Below, in pieces: positions 1 to 9,213 of a DNA stretch of 64,000 nucleotides. The stretch lies in contig CAITIQ010000344.1 of assembly GCA_903892415.1 (NCBI GenBank), positions 124,001 to 188,000 of the forward strand. The letters run 5' to 3'. The stretch comes from an uncultured delta proteobacterium (GTDB taxonomy: Bacteria; Myxococcota_A; Polyangia; Polyangiales; Polyangiaceae). A model generated the notes under the pieces. It had not been told where the DNA came from and did not search any database. It saw nothing but the letters and a program-made list of their open reading frames with translations. Position 1 is the first letter of the stretch. Each line of letters begins with the position of its first letter. The position numbers and the translations under genes were made by a program.

Positions 1-328
1 GGAACTCTTCAGTTTCGACGCCAGACGAACTCGAAAACTCTTCTTCAGCAAACGACTGCAACGTCTCAGCGTGTTGGCCTGAGCCGAGCTCCGGCTGCCC
101 CTCGGTGAAATCCGAAAGCGGGCGCCAAACCTTCCAGCTCTCGTTGCGAACGAAGCTGTCCGTGGGGACCCGGCCGAGCTCAATGCCCCGTGCGAGCAAG
201 TCAAGCCGCAGCGGACCGACGGCATTCAAGCCATCCGTCACGTACCACTTGTCTAACTTCTGGGCCCCAAGACCACCCGACTTCAGTCTCACCGCCATGG
301 TCAAGACGACCTCGCCCCTCCCGAACAT
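1..328 (-). CDS. GYF_2-like domain protein, 5' part only
   Basis: The first 109 codons of a minus-strand gene that runs off the left edge. Reading from the ATG at 328 gives a protein starting MFGRGEVVLTMAVRLKSGG; a second in-frame ATG lies at 298, and an in-frame TAA just upstream of 328 excludes earlier starts. Residues about 27-75 read WYVTDGLNAVGPLRLD...LGRVPTDSFV...WKVWRPLSDF, the W-Y-x-x-x-G-x-x-x-GP...G.I...T.V...W.P pattern of GYF_2 (DUF4339) domains, which are thought to bind proline-rich peptides and are common in myxobacterial membrane or signalling proteins. An acidic Ser/Glu-rich stretch follows. It is divergent from the HemD-like gene with only 68 nt between, so both promoters must lie there. 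Function of the whole protein cannot be judged because the rest is missing. Confidence 0.6.
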   Translation of the reverse strand, partial: MFGRGEVVLTMAVRLKSGGLGAQKLDKWYVTDGLNAVGPLRLDLLARGIELGRVPTDSFVRNESWKVWRPLSDFTEGQPELGSGQHAETLQSFAEEEFSSSSGVETEEF

Positions 329-396
329 TCGGCTTATGGCGGTCATCGATAGGATTGTCAAGCGCGCGGGGTTTGAAGAGAGTGATCGCTGACCGG

Positions 397-1677
397 ATGC
401 AAATGGCGAACGTGATTCTCGATGGAGCGAGCCTAACTTCGGCGAGTATGCAAGAAGTCTTTCAAGTGCTTGCGCAGGGTGGCGTGATTGAGCTGACTCG
501 CTCGAGCGATCCCCCCGCCAAAGCGCGCGGGGGACTAAGCCACAGCCTGCGAGTGTCGTTCGGCTTCGCCCATCGCGTAGCGACGGTGGCAGCTGAACAA
601 TATCTTTCCAAGGGCGGCGCCTTTCTATTTCTAACGAGACCAAGCCAACTTGCAGAGCTTGTTTCAAGCCTCGCCGACGCAAACGTGCCTCGACTGACGA
701 GTGTACAACTGAGGACAGCTAACAACGCTTTTGCTCTCACTTCCCTCGCGGAGATGCATGCTTCACTTGTTCACTCGCGGCCAACCACTGACCCAGACCT
801 CGGACTTTGTGTTGGCGACGTTGACGGATCGCCTGCGCTCTCTCAGCAGCTCTTAACGTCCTATCAAAGCTACGGGCCATTGGCAGGGAAGCGGGTCCTT
901 GTTCTGCGCGCATCACACCAACAAGGAGCGGTAGAGGAAGAGCTGCGTAAGCGTTGCGCGCAGGCCGTATCGCAGCCGCTCATAAGCATCCACCCGCTAA
1001 CGCTCACCAGCGAGGAAGAGCGCGTGTTGCTGAATCCAAGCGAATTCGGGCTGGTGGCCTTCACGAGCGAGAACACGGTAGAGGCCTACTTTCGGCGACT
1101 AACGGCTCACGGACGGGGCAGAGAGGCGTTCAATGGTGTCCCGTTGGCCGCAATTGGCGAGACGACGCGCAATGCGCTGTCGAAGCACGGTGCAGAGGTG
1201 GCGTTCATGCCAGCGCTGGCGACGGGGGAAGGCTTTGCCGAAGCCATCGCGGCCTACTTCCAGAACCACACTACCGCTAAGCGCAACATCTTGGTTCCGC
1301 GAGCACTCGTCGCGAGGGAAGCGCTTCCCAACTTGCTAAGACAGGCTGGGTTTACCGTTGCAACCGTTGCGCTCTACGAGAACAAGAAGCTTACAAGCGC
1401 AAGTGGAGCGGCGATTGCTGAGCTCTTGCGCGCTAAGACCGTTGACATCGCGCTGCTGACCTCCGGCTCGATTGCCGATGGACTCGCTGACATTGTTCAG
1501 CAACAGAACATTTCTGCGGGTGAGCTCAGCCGCCTCCAAGTTGCAAGTATTGGCTCTATCACCACCGACGCTGCCCTCAAGAGAGGGCTACCCGTTTCGG
1601 TCACGGCGCAAGAGAGCTCCATCGCCGGGCTCATCCGTTGCCTCGAACAGCTCAATAGCGAACTCGAACGAGCGTAA
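397..1677 (+). CDS. hemD: Uroporphyrinogen-III synthase-like protein with unknown N-terminal region
   Basis: 426 residues. From about residue 165 the sequence fits uroporphyrinogen-III synthase (HemD), the cytoplasmic enzyme that closes and inverts ring D of hydroxymethylbilane to make the precursor of haem, sirohaem and cobalamin. Visible hallmarks are LAGKRVLVLRA at the domain start, LVAFTSENTVEAYFRRL, PLAAIGETTRNALSKHGAEV, and the late VDIALLTSGSIADGLADI and VASIGSITTDAALKRGL blocks. The family is usually 240-270 residues, so about 165 N-terminal residues are extra; they do not resemble CobA or HemC, the usual HemD fusion partners, and I cannot assign them. Start: ATG 397 or ATG 403; a purine-rich GAAGAGAG lies 15-22 nt upstream. 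No other haem gene is present. The 3' end overlaps the convergent glycosyltransferase gene by 26 bp. HemD sequences diverge strongly, so the call rests on the overall pattern. Confidence 0.75.
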   Translation: MQMANVILDGASLTSASMQEVFQVLAQGGVIELTRSSDPPAKARGGLSHSLRVSFGFAHRVATVAAEQYLSKGGAFLFLTRPSQLAELVSSLADANVPRLTSVQLRTANNAFALTSLAEMHASLVHSRPTTDPDLGLCVGDVDGSPALSQQLLTSYQSYGPLAGKRVLVLRASHQQGAVEEELRKRCAQAVSQPLISIHPLTLTSEEERVLLNPSEFGLVAFTSENTVEAYFRRLTAHGRGREAFNGVPLAAIGETTRNALSKHGAEVAFMPALATGEGFAEAIAAYFQNHTTAKRNILVPRALVAREALPNLLRQAGFTVATVALYENKKLTSASGAAIAELLRAKTVDIALLTSGSIADGLADIVQQQNISAGELSRLQVASIGSITTDAALKRGLPVSVTAQESSIAGLIRCLEQLNSELERA

Positions 1678-4183
1678 ACTTATTGTTCTCCGAGGGGCTC
1701 GTAAGCGGCTCTATTTGCGTGGCGCCGCGCAACTCCGACTTGAGTCCGTCAATGCGGGTACTCGGCAGGAGCACATAGAAGACGCGCTCGCCCTTCTTGC
1801 GTCGTTCGCTCAGATAGTCGCGAAACGACTTTCCGCTATCCACGAAGATCGCGAGCTTGCCACCGGTGTAGAAATTCTCACCCTTCCAGTTCATTTGATA
1901 GGCGATAAGCAACCCCGGGGTTTTGCTCTGCTCACGCACGTAGTGCAGTACTAATCCGCGTTGGCCCCAGTGCGGGGCGCTCTCCGGCAGATAGGTCCAG
2001 AGACAAAAGGCCGTGAACATTACTGCCAGAAGACCCACCATGGAGACAGCCCGGGCCCGTGTTGCGACCGCACCGAGGGTGGCTGCGGCCATCCCCGCTG
2101 CAAGCAACCCGATGGTCCAGGGATAACGCAATTCTTGAGGCCACGCGCGAGCGTAATCATAAGTAAATAGATGCAACAGACGCGCATAAGTTGGACCGGC
2201 CTCCGACAGGAGCAAGTCTCTAGTAGTGCCAAAAAGGAGCGCGACTCCGAGGACACCCCAAAGCCAGTCGGAGACACTTTTGGCAGAGCGAGCTCGCAGC
2301 CAACGGCTGACTCCTATACCTATTAGCGCGGCGAGTGGAGGCAGAACTGGAAGAATGTAGTGATGAAACTTCGTCTGCATGAGCGAGAACAAAGCGAAGG
2401 CCGTGACCCCCCACAAGACGAACATCTGCTCAACGACGACCTTGCTACTAGTCCCATTGGACAAGCGAAGGTTGGCCAAAACACGCGGCAAGACGCCCAA
2501 CCAAGGCAGACAACCGTAGCCTAGCTGCCAAAGATAATAGCGAAAGCTAACGTCATCTTGGCGATTCGTATCGTGCACATGACCAAATGCACGCTCGAAC
2601 ATGTCATGAAACAAAAGGCGATTCGTGAACACCGACCCGTGTCGCACGAACATCGCCACGAACCACGGCAGCACGACCAGCCCGAAGAGCACGGCTCCCG
2701 ACGGCAGCTTCATGGTGAGGACAAGGTTCCAGCGTTTGCCCAACGCAACGACGCCGACCATTGCAACAAAGGGAAAGACAATCCCAGCAGGCCCTTTAGC
2801 GAGCGTCGAGATCGCGGCGCACAGGATCGCAGCTAGAAAGTAGAGCGATTGCCGTCTATTTTCTCGCCACTCCAAGAAAAGGAACAGAAGCAACCCTTGG
2901 ACCCAGAGTGCAGCTTGCAAGATGGGTGCAGCCCTCTCGTGAGCTGGAGCCACTACCTCACACGCTGGGATACCAGGCCAAACTCCGCAGTTACCTGGTG
3001 ACCCGGAGCTGAAGAGGTCACTAGCGAACCTGATTGGGGGAATCCGAAGGCCGCCAGCCGGAGTCAGATTGACGACGATATTCCTACTAACGAGGTAGAG
3101 AATTTGAGGGAGCACCAATAGTAAAACGGTCGCGATCAACAGCTGGCGCCCGGAGAAGGCTATCTGAAAGCGTCCTACTGCGACTCGAACAACCTTGATC
3201 GGCACATTGGCTGATTCAGCTGTAGCAAGAGCGACAAAGGCGACGGCCGCCGTCATCGCCGCAACAAACGGCATATCGGTCATCGTTTGATGCGAAATGA
3301 GCGCCCACTGGGGCATCGTGGTCAGGGCGAGCCCGGCCCAAAGACCGGCTCTTCGCCCAAAGAGCCTGCCGACAGCCGCATAAAGTAGATAGGTAGCTAG
3401 TAGCGCGCACAGAAAGATCGGAAAGCGGACGGCCCATTCGGGCGCAGGTGAGAGGCCCGGAGCGCCGCTGAGCATGCCGCCCGACCGGTAGTCCACGCCA
3501 AGCAGCGACATGGTGCCCGCCTGCAGCCAAAACACGAGGACGGGCTTCGAGAAGAACCAACCCTCGTTCGCCCACCATAGGGAGATCCAGTCGCGACGGC
3601 TCAATATCTCGCGGGAGACTTCACCGTAGTGCGTCTCCCATGGGTCCGTCAGGGAGTGGGTTCCGAGGGTTGGCAGAAAGAGCAGCGTTGCGATGGCTAG
3701 CAGCCAATAGCCTTCACGCCGATAGAACCTTCGCCGAGAGGGCGCGACTTCACTCTTTGGCCAAGCATGCGCTTGCACCGCGTCCCAAAACCAACCGACG
3801 CTCGAGAGGGTGCCGATAAAGGCGAGCGGCACCAGCAAGCTGCTGCTTCTAGCCAGGGTTCCGCTAACTGCCAGACGAAGCGATAAGTAGGTAGCGACAG
3901 TGCTCAGGATGACAAGTAGGCCCGGGCGCAGCAGCACAGAGCCTGGAACGACTGGTAGTTCGCTTGGGTCCTCAAAGGTTCGCAACGCCTGAAGCACACC
4001 TACGATTGCGACAACCAACCCGACCGCCACCAGCAGCCAAGTCGTTACCGCGCCAAACGGACCGGCCATGCCGAGCCAAGCGAGCCCACCACCACCGAAG
4101 GCTGCGAGCAGTGGGCGGCGCCGAAGTGGCAACCGAGCAGGGTCGGCCACGTTGGCTGACTCGGCGCCGCGCTCTTGCGTCAC
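1652..4183 (-). CDS. ArnT/PMT-family membrane glycosyltransferase
   Basis: 843 residues with roughly a dozen hydrophobic segments, typical of GT-C fold glycosyltransferases of the dolichyl-phosphate-mannose mannosyltransferase/ArnT family. After two or three N-terminal membrane segments the first periplasmic loop, about residues 172-200, reads LTDPWETHYGEVSREIL followed by W...NEGWFFSKPVLVFWLQ; the acidic D-x-x-E pair and the SKPVL stretch are the family signature for the catalytic loop that takes a lipid-linked sugar. The C-terminal part, from about residue 730, is a soluble-looking domain. It starts with GTG inside a GTGA overlap with the valS stop, so it is translationally coupled to valS. 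The likely role is transfer of a polyprenyl-phosphate-linked sugar to lipid A, a glycan or protein; substrate unknown. It is longer than ArnT (about 550 residues) because of extra N-terminal and C-terminal parts. Confidence 0.8.
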   Translation of the reverse strand: MTQERGAESANVADPARLPLRRRPLLAAFGGGGLAWLGMAGPFGAVTTWLLVAVGLVVAIVGVLQALRTFEDPSELPVVPGSVLLRPGLLVILSTVATYLSLRLAVSGTLARSSSLLVPLAFIGTLSSVGWFWDAVQAHAWPKSEVAPSRRRFYRREGYWLLAIATLLFLPTLGTHSLTDPWETHYGEVSREILSRRDWISLWWANEGWFFSKPVLVFWLQAGTMSLLGVDYRSGGMLSGAPGLSPAPEWAVRFPIFLCALLATYLLYAAVGRLFGRRAGLWAGLALTTMPQWALISHQTMTDMPFVAAMTAAVAFVALATAESANVPIKVVRVAVGRFQIAFSGRQLLIATVLLLVLPQILYLVSRNIVVNLTPAGGLRIPPIRFASDLFSSGSPGNCGVWPGIPACEVVAPAHERAAPILQAALWVQGLLLFLFLEWRENRRQSLYFLAAILCAAISTLAKGPAGIVFPFVAMVGVVALGKRWNLVLTMKLPSGAVLFGLVVLPWFVAMFVRHGSVFTNRLLFHDMFERAFGHVHDTNRQDDVSFRYYLWQLGYGCLPWLGVLPRVLANLRLSNGTSSKVVVEQMFVLWGVTAFALFSLMQTKFHHYILPVLPPLAALIGIGVSRWLRARSAKSVSDWLWGVLGVALLFGTTRDLLLSEAGPTYARLLHLFTYDYARAWPQELRYPWTIGLLAAGMAAATLGAVATRARAVSMVGLLAVMFTAFCLWTYLPESAPHWGQRGLVLHYVREQSKTPGLLIAYQMNWKGENFYTGGKLAIFVDSGKSFRDYLSERRKKGERVFYVLLPSTRIDGLKSELRGATQIEPLTSPSENNKFTLVRVRY

Positions 4184-7035
4184 TCGACTTTCGTAAGTTC
4201 GGAGGCGAGCGACTTCGCTTCTTCCAGCGCGATTCGACGACGCTGCAACTCTGCCAGCTGCTCGGTCGACTCGATCACCACTTCACGCGGAGCTTTGTCG
4301 GCGAACGAGGGCAACGCGAGCTTCTTTTGCAGCGCCGCGATGTCCTTCTCGGTGCGGGCGATCTCGCGCTCGACGCGGGCTCGCTCCTTGTCCGGGTCCA
4401 CCAGGCCAACGAGCGAAACGTACACGTCGACTTCGTTCGCCGACGACATCACGCAGCCCGAGGGGCGACTCTCGTTCCGGGTGCTGATCCGCGCAGGCCC
4501 TTTGGTCTTGGCCAAGGTCTTGACCGAGACGGCTTCACGCTCGAGAAGAGCTCGCACCGTCTCGTTGTCGCTGGTCAAGAGGACGGACACCTCGCTCGCC
4601 GGGTGCACCTCGTGTTCACTGCGAACCGTGCGCACCGTGGTGATCACAGACTGCATGGTGCTCATTTCGCTCTCCGCGGTTGGATCGAGAGCGATGGCCT
4701 CAGCCTTGGGGAAGGCCGCGACAACGAGACAGGAGGCTGCCCCCGGCGGTCTCGGCACCTTGGTCCAAAGCTCTTCGGTAATGAAGGGAATGAACGGATG
4801 CAAAAGACGAAGGCTGCCCTCGAGCACCCATGCAAAGACCTGCCGCGTTTCTTGCAGCTCCTGCTTTCCACCAGCGAACACGGGCTTGCACAGCTCGAGG
4901 TACCAATCGCAGAACTCGTTCCAGAAGAAGCGATATGCCGCGCTCGTTGAGTCATCGAGACGGAACTCGTCAATGCCCGTCTTCACGGCTTCAATGGCGG
5001 TGCGGAAGCGCCCGAGGATCCAGCGATTGGCCAGCAGCGTGGCGGAAGGCGGAGCGTCAGTGATGGTGACACCCTCGAGGTAGGGCAGCGCGAAGCGGGT
5101 GGCGTTCCAAAGCTTGTTACAGAAGTGACGATAGCCCTCGATCTTCTTGGGGCTGAGCGGGATGCGCTTGGCCTGCGGCGAGTAGCTGGCCAGGGTGAAG
5201 CGAAGAGCGTCGGTGCCGTAGGCAGGAAAGCCTTTGCCCATCTGCGCCGCTGATGGATAGGCCTTCTTGAACTTCTTCAGCGCCTCATCGAGCGCAGCGC
5301 CTGGAGCAGCCTTCTGCACCACTTCTTCGAACGAACTGCCGTAGACGAGATCGAGTGGATCGATCACGTTGCCCTTCACCTTGCTCATCTTGTCGCCGGT
5401 TTCATCGACGACCATGCCGTGGAGCAGCACACGCTTGAACGGGGCTTTACCCATGAAATGGATGCCCATCATCATCATGCGAGCGACCCAGAAGAACAGG
5501 ATGTCGTAGCCAGTCTCGAGGTCGGAGGCTGGGTAGAACTTCTCGAGCAGGTTGGTCTTGTTGGGCCAGCCGAGCGTCGAGAAGGGCCACAGAGCGGATG
5601 AGAACCAGGTGTCGAGCACGTCCTCATCTTGTTTGATCGCGGTCGAGCCGCACGCGCCACACTTGTCGACTGCCTCTTCGCGAGTCACCGTCACCCCGCC
5701 GCATGAACTGCAATGCCACGCGGGGATGCGATGACCCCACCAAAGCTGCCGAGAGATGCACCAATCGAGAATGTTGGTCATCCAGTGGGTGTACGTCTTG
5801 GTCCACTCCTCGGGGATGATCACCGTCTCGCCCGAACGGACGGCCTCGAGTGCTGGCTCAGCGAGAGGCTTCATGCGCACGAACCACTGCGTGCTGATCA
5901 TCGGCTCGACCACCGAGCCGTTGCGCTGACTGCGCGGGAGGATCAGCTCATGCTGCTTTGAACCGCGCGTAAGGCCCTTTTCTTCGAGCGCTTTTTTGAC
6001 GGCTTTGCGCGCTACGAAGCGCTCGAGACCTGCGAATTGGCCCGCCGCTGCGTTCATCTTGCCGTCCAGCGTGAGGATGTTGATCTCCTCGAGCTTGTGC
6101 CGTTTGCCGGTGGCAAAGTCGTTGAAGTCGTGAGCTGGAGTGACCTTCACCGCACCCGTTCCAAAGTTCATGTCGACGAGCTCGGCGTCGCACACGATCG
6201 GAATTTTGCGGTCCACGAACGGGTGTTCGACGAACTTGCCGTGCAGATGCTTGTAACGAGGATCATCCGGGTGAACGGCCACCGCCGTATCACCGATCAT
6301 CGTCTCCGGTCGGGTCGTGGCGACCACGATTTCCCCGCCGCCGTCGGCCTCCGACACCGGATAGGCAAACATGAACAGCTCACCTTGAGACGGCTCGTTG
6401 TCCACTTCGAGATTGGAGAGCACCGTCATCGCCTCGCAGTCCCAATGCACAAGCCGCGTGTCTCGATAGATCAGGCCCTCTTCGTAGAGCTTGCAGAAGG
6501 CTTCCTTCACGCCCACCGACAGCTCAGGGTCCATGGTGAACTTGGAGCGATCCCAATCGGCGCTCACGCCGAGCACGCGCTGCTGCTCAGCGATGCGACC
6601 ACCGCTCTCCGCCTTCCACTTCCAAACACGCTCGATGAAGGGCTCACGCCCGAGGTCATGCCTGGAGAGACCCTCTCGCTTGAGCTGCCGCTCCACCACG
6701 GTTTGGGTGGCAATGCCCGCGTGGTCAATACCGGGCTGCCAAAGCGTGCAGAAGCCCGCCATGCGGTGGTAGCGCGTGAGGATGTCTTCAAGCGTGCAAG
6801 TGAGCGCGTGACCCATGTGCAATGAGCCGGTCACGTTGGGCGGAGGCATGGGTAGGACGTACCGAGGGCGCGCGTCCGGCAACTCGTCAGAGGCCGCAAA
6901 AACTCCCGACTCGACCCAACGTTTGGACCAAGCCGCCTCGACTTCACGCGGCTCGTAGGCTTTGGAGAAGGGCTCTCCGTCGCTTTTGGTGGAGGCTTCA
7001 GAGGGTTGCGAAGTTTGCGGTTCTGACTTGCTCAT
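4180..7035 (-). CDS. valS: Valyl-tRNA synthetase
   Basis: 951 residues, a full-length class I aminoacyl-tRNA synthetase that charges tRNA-Val in the cytoplasm. The HIGH motif is PPPNVTGSLHMGHAL (HMGH at residues 73-76); the KMSKS motif is DKMSKVKGN near residue 550. Between them lies the CP1 editing domain that hydrolyses mischarged Thr-tRNA, with the VATTRPETMIGDTAVAVHP stretch. A CxxC zinc pair occurs at WHCSSCGG...KCGACGS. The C-terminal end is the valine-type coiled-coil arm, rich in ERARVEREIARTEKDIAALQ heptads, which contacts the tRNA. ATG at 7035. The downstream glycosyltransferase starts within its stop codon. About 50 nt upstream is a 9-bp inverted repeat in the leader. Confidence 0.98.
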   Translation of the reverse strand: MSKSEPQTSQPSEASTKSDGEPFSKAYEPREVEAAWSKRWVESGVFAASDELPDARPRYVLPMPPPNVTGSLHMGHALTCTLEDILTRYHRMAGFCTLWQPGIDHAGIATQTVVERQLKREGLSRHDLGREPFIERVWKWKAESGGRIAEQQRVLGVSADWDRSKFTMDPELSVGVKEAFCKLYEEGLIYRDTRLVHWDCEAMTVLSNLEVDNEPSQGELFMFAYPVSEADGGGEIVVATTRPETMIGDTAVAVHPDDPRYKHLHGKFVEHPFVDRKIPIVCDAELVDMNFGTGAVKVTPAHDFNDFATGKRHKLEEINILTLDGKMNAAAGQFAGLERFVARKAVKKALEEKGLTRGSKQHELILPRSQRNGSVVEPMISTQWFVRMKPLAEPALEAVRSGETVIIPEEWTKTYTHWMTNILDWCISRQLWWGHRIPAWHCSSCGGVTVTREEAVDKCGACGSTAIKQDEDVLDTWFSSALWPFSTLGWPNKTNLLEKFYPASDLETGYDILFFWVARMMMMGIHFMGKAPFKRVLLHGMVVDETGDKMSKVKGNVIDPLDLVYGSSFEEVVQKAAPGAALDEALKKFKKAYPSAAQMGKGFPAYGTDALRFTLASYSPQAKRIPLSPKKIEGYRHFCNKLWNATRFALPYLEGVTITDAPPSATLLANRWILGRFRTAIEAVKTGIDEFRLDDSTSAAYRFFWNEFCDWYLELCKPVFAGGKQELQETRQVFAWVLEGSLRLLHPFIPFITEELWTKVPRPPGAASCLVVAAFPKAEAIALDPTAESEMSTMQSVITTVRTVRSEHEVHPASEVSVLLTSDNETVRALLEREAVSVKTLAKTKGPARISTRNESRPSGCVMSSANEVDVYVSLVGLVDPDKERARVEREIARTEKDIAALQKKLALPSFADKAPREVVIESTEQLAELQRRRIALEEAKSLASELTKVE

Positions 7036-7079
7036 AGGGGAAGGGACGACCCTCTCGCCGAAATCCGACGTTCGAGTGG

Positions 7080-7108
7080 AGCTGGGTTCTTAGTCGCAAA
7101 ACCCAGCT
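7080..7108 (-). other. Inverted repeat in the valS leader
   Basis: Perfect 9-bp arms, AGCTGGGTT at 7080-7088 and AACCCAGCT at 7100-7108, around an 11-nt loop, 45 nt upstream of the valS start. It could be a leader hairpin affecting valS expression or an operator. It is not a T-box: no specifier loop or T-box sequence is visible. Confidence 0.45.
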
Positions 7109-7146
7109 GCCGAAAGAGCGTGCTCGAAGCCGAGCGTGGAACGCAA

Positions 7147-7179
7147 CGTGCCCCGCGAACACGAGGTTCACGGGGCACG
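7147..7179 (-). terminator. Hairpin terminator after the response-regulator gene
   Basis: Arms CGTGCCCCG (7147-7155) and CGGGGCACG (7171-7179) pair over 9 bp; inside, after a one-base mismatch, GAAC pairs with GTTC around a 5-nt loop. It lies 28 nt beyond the stop of the minus-strand response regulator and reads TTGCGTTCC after the stem, with only a weak U-tract. Confidence 0.6.
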
Positions 7180-7206
7180 CCTCAATCGAGCGAAAGGCCG
7201 ATCGAA

Positions 7207-8037
7207 CTACTTCGTCAGGCGAGCGATCTCTTCTTTGATCAGCGTCTCTGCGAGGACTGGCACGACTTCCCAGACGATGCGCTCAATCACTTCACGCGAG
7301 AGGGCCAACACCGCATCCGCCTGCGCCGGGCTCAGGCCCATCTCGCCGACCTTCGAGGCGAGCTGATTGCTGGCAGCTGCAGTGGCGGCCGAGACCGCCG
7401 CAGCGGCGGGGCGCGCAGCAGCGGGAACCGCCTGTGGCTGGGCCACCGGCGCCGTGATTGCGCGCGCAGCGGCAGGCGAGGGAGCTGGGGCTGGCGTGGC
7501 TGAGGGCTTCGGCCCGCCGAGACCGCCGGCACCGAAGCCAGCTGTCTTGGTTGGGCTTGGCGCTGCAGCGGCCTGAGGAGCACCACCGTACGCATACGTT
7601 CGAGACTTGGCCGGGCCCGGTGCAGGAGCGGCGGCGGGTGCCGGCGCAGGAGCGGCGGCGGCCGGTGACGTGCCAATGCTCGCACCGCCAAGCAGCTTGG
7701 AAACGCGATCCAGCAGCTGCTGCGTGTCAAACGGCTTGTCCATGTGGTCGTCCACGCGCCCCCCGCGACCAGCGTCAAACGGGTTCTGGCGTGAAGACAG
7801 GAAGAGCACCGGCACGTTGGGCGCCGTTGCCTTCAGTTGACCCGCCACTTCATAGCCGTCCGACGGCTCGAGCGAGTTGTCACAAATGACCAGGCTGACT
7901 CCACCACCGCGAAGCTTGGCGACGGCGTCGTCTCCAGTAGCCGCAGTCACCAGTTGGAAATCAGTTCCTGCGAAGGTGATTTCCAAGATCTTGCGCATGG
8001 TTGCGCTGTCGTCGACTGCGAGGATCGTGCTTCCCAC
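7207..8037 (-). CDS. CheY-like response regulator with Ala/Pro linker and C-terminal helical motif
   Basis: 276 residues. The receiver domain fills residues 1-110: acidic pair DD at 9-10 in LAVDDSATMRKI, phosphoacceptor D53 in VSLVICDNSLEPSDGY, Ser/Thr switch in LFLSSRQ, and Lys101 in MDKPF. About 100 residues of low-complexity Ala/Pro linker follow. The last 60 residues form a helical tail, AQADAVLALSREVIERIVWEV then VPVLAETLIKEEIARL, a motif seen in several myxobacterial regulators and likely a protein-binding element, so this is probably a signalling adaptor rather than a DNA-binding regulator. Start: GTG 8037 is chosen over further-upstream codons because AAGGAG lies 8 nt before it and the receiver fold begins there. 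No histidine kinase is adjacent. It is divergent from the pseudouridine synthase gene. Confidence 0.85.
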   Translation of the reverse strand: MGSTILAVDDSATMRKILEITFAGTDFQLVTAATGDDAVAKLRGGGVSLVICDNSLEPSDGYEVAGQLKATAPNVPVLFLSSRQNPFDAGRGGRVDDHMDKPFDTQQLLDRVSKLLGGASIGTSPAAAAPAPAPAAAPAPGPAKSRTYAYGGAPQAAAAPSPTKTAGFGAGGLGGPKPSATPAPAPSPAAARAITAPVAQPQAVPAAARPAAAAVSAATAAASNQLASKVGEMGLSPAQADAVLALSREVIERIVWEVVPVLAETLIKEEIARLTK

Positions 8038-8177
8038 TTGGCGGGCTCCTTGATTGGTTTGGCCCCTCCGCCGGACGGCGGAGTGCGATAGTCGCGAATC
8101 ATCCGGGACGGGGTCAGCCATGTCAACTAACCGAGCAATCGACCTGCAGAACGCCGGCCGTGCTACCACCTCCACGC

Positions 8178-9203
8178 ATGGTCAGGTACGAACAAAAAGC
8201 TCCAGGAACTTCGTCGGCCGGCCCTTCCGCGTCCCAAGAAACTGCAAAGCGCCAAGTTTCGGCGGAGCGCCTGGTTCAGGTAGTGCCCAAAGGCGAACGT
8301 CTGCCCCTCGACCGAGCTACCCGGCTGCTTTTTGAGCTGAGCTGGGACAAGGCGCGCAGCGCCGTGCAAAAGGGCAAGGTCAAGGTCAACGGCGTGGTGA
8401 CGTTGTCCGCGACGGTCTTCGTCAACCCTGGCAGCGAGCTCGAATACACGCCGCACGCACCGCGGCCCCATGTGGCTGACCGCATGCAGCTGCAGGAGCA
8501 CGCGATTCTGCTCGTCGACCACGCGGTGCTGGTGGTCAACAAGCCCGCTGGTGTGATCACCGTGCCGTTTGGCGATGAAGATCCGAACGAAGCGAAGAAG
8601 ACGCTCGATTCAATGTTGCGCGAAGTGCTGGCGAAGCAGCAGAAGAGCCGTGGAGGCCCCGCGGGGCGAGCACCGCTTGGAATCGTGCACCGGCTCGACA
8701 AGGAGACCAGTGGCGTGATGGTGTTCACGCGTTCCCTCGACGCGAAGAAGCACCTGACGCAACAGTTTCGCGAGCACTCGGTCGAGCGCCGCTACCTGGC
8801 GATCGTGCACGGCGTGATGACACGCCCGCTCGATATCAAGAGCTACCTGCTCGAGGATCGCGGAGATGGTTTGCGAGGCTCAGCTCGCGGACGAATCAAG
8901 GCCGGTCAGCTCGCGATCACGCACGTGACTCCGAAGCAAGCTCTGCGTGGCGCGACGCTCGTCGAGTGCCAACTCGAGACCGGGCGAACGCATCAGATTC
9001 GCATCCACCTGTCAGAGGCGGGTCACCCGATCGTTGGGGAGCGAGTCTACATTCGTGACTATCGCGGCACCCATCTCGAGGCACCGCGCATCATGCTTCA
9101 CGCAGCGACGTTGGGCTTCGTGCATCCGATATCAGGCGAGGTCGTTCAGTTCCACGTCGAGCCGCCCGAAGACATGGCGACCCGCATCACTCAGCTCACC
9201 TAG
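8178..9203 (+). CDS. RluA-family pseudouridine synthase
   Basis: 341 residues. An S4 RNA-binding domain at about residues 40-95 (RATRLLFELSWDKARSAVQKGKVKVNG style) is followed by the RluA catalytic domain. HRLDKETSGVMVF, near residue 175, carries the catalytic Asp that attacks uridine C1-prime; VVNKPAGV and the ETGRTHQIRIHL motif are the other family signatures. It isomerises uridines in rRNA or tRNA; the site is not predictable from sequence. About 40 N-terminal residues are low complexity. Start ATG 8178 is the first Met before the conserved part; no clear ribosome binding site precedes it, so the start is uncertain. It converges with the lipoprotein gene that ends 10 nt away. Confidence 0.88.
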   Translation: MVRYEQKAPGTSSAGPSASQETAKRQVSAERLVQVVPKGERLPLDRATRLLFELSWDKARSAVQKGKVKVNGVVTLSATVFVNPGSELEYTPHAPRPHVADRMQLQEHAILLVDHAVLVVNKPAGVITVPFGDEDPNEAKKTLDSMLREVLAKQQKSRGGPAGRAPLGIVHRLDKETSGVMVFTRSLDAKKHLTQQFREHSVERRYLAIVHGVMTRPLDIKSYLLEDRGDGLRGSARGRIKAGQLAITHVTPKQALRGATLVECQLETGRTHQIRIHLSEAGHPIVGERVYIRDYRGTHLEAPRIMLHAATLGFVHPISGEVVQFHVEPPEDMATRITQLT

Positions 9204-9213
9204 TCGCGGCAGC

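Noticed and set aside
397-560. Aromatic amino acid ammonia-lyase N-terminus fused to HemD
   Set aside because: A short VILDGASLT phrase resembles the lyase start, but the rest of the region lacks the ASGDLAPL-type core and any further similarity.
7080-7108. T-box riboswitch for valS
   Set aside because: Only a single inverted repeat; no specifier loop, T-box sequence or antiterminator is visible.
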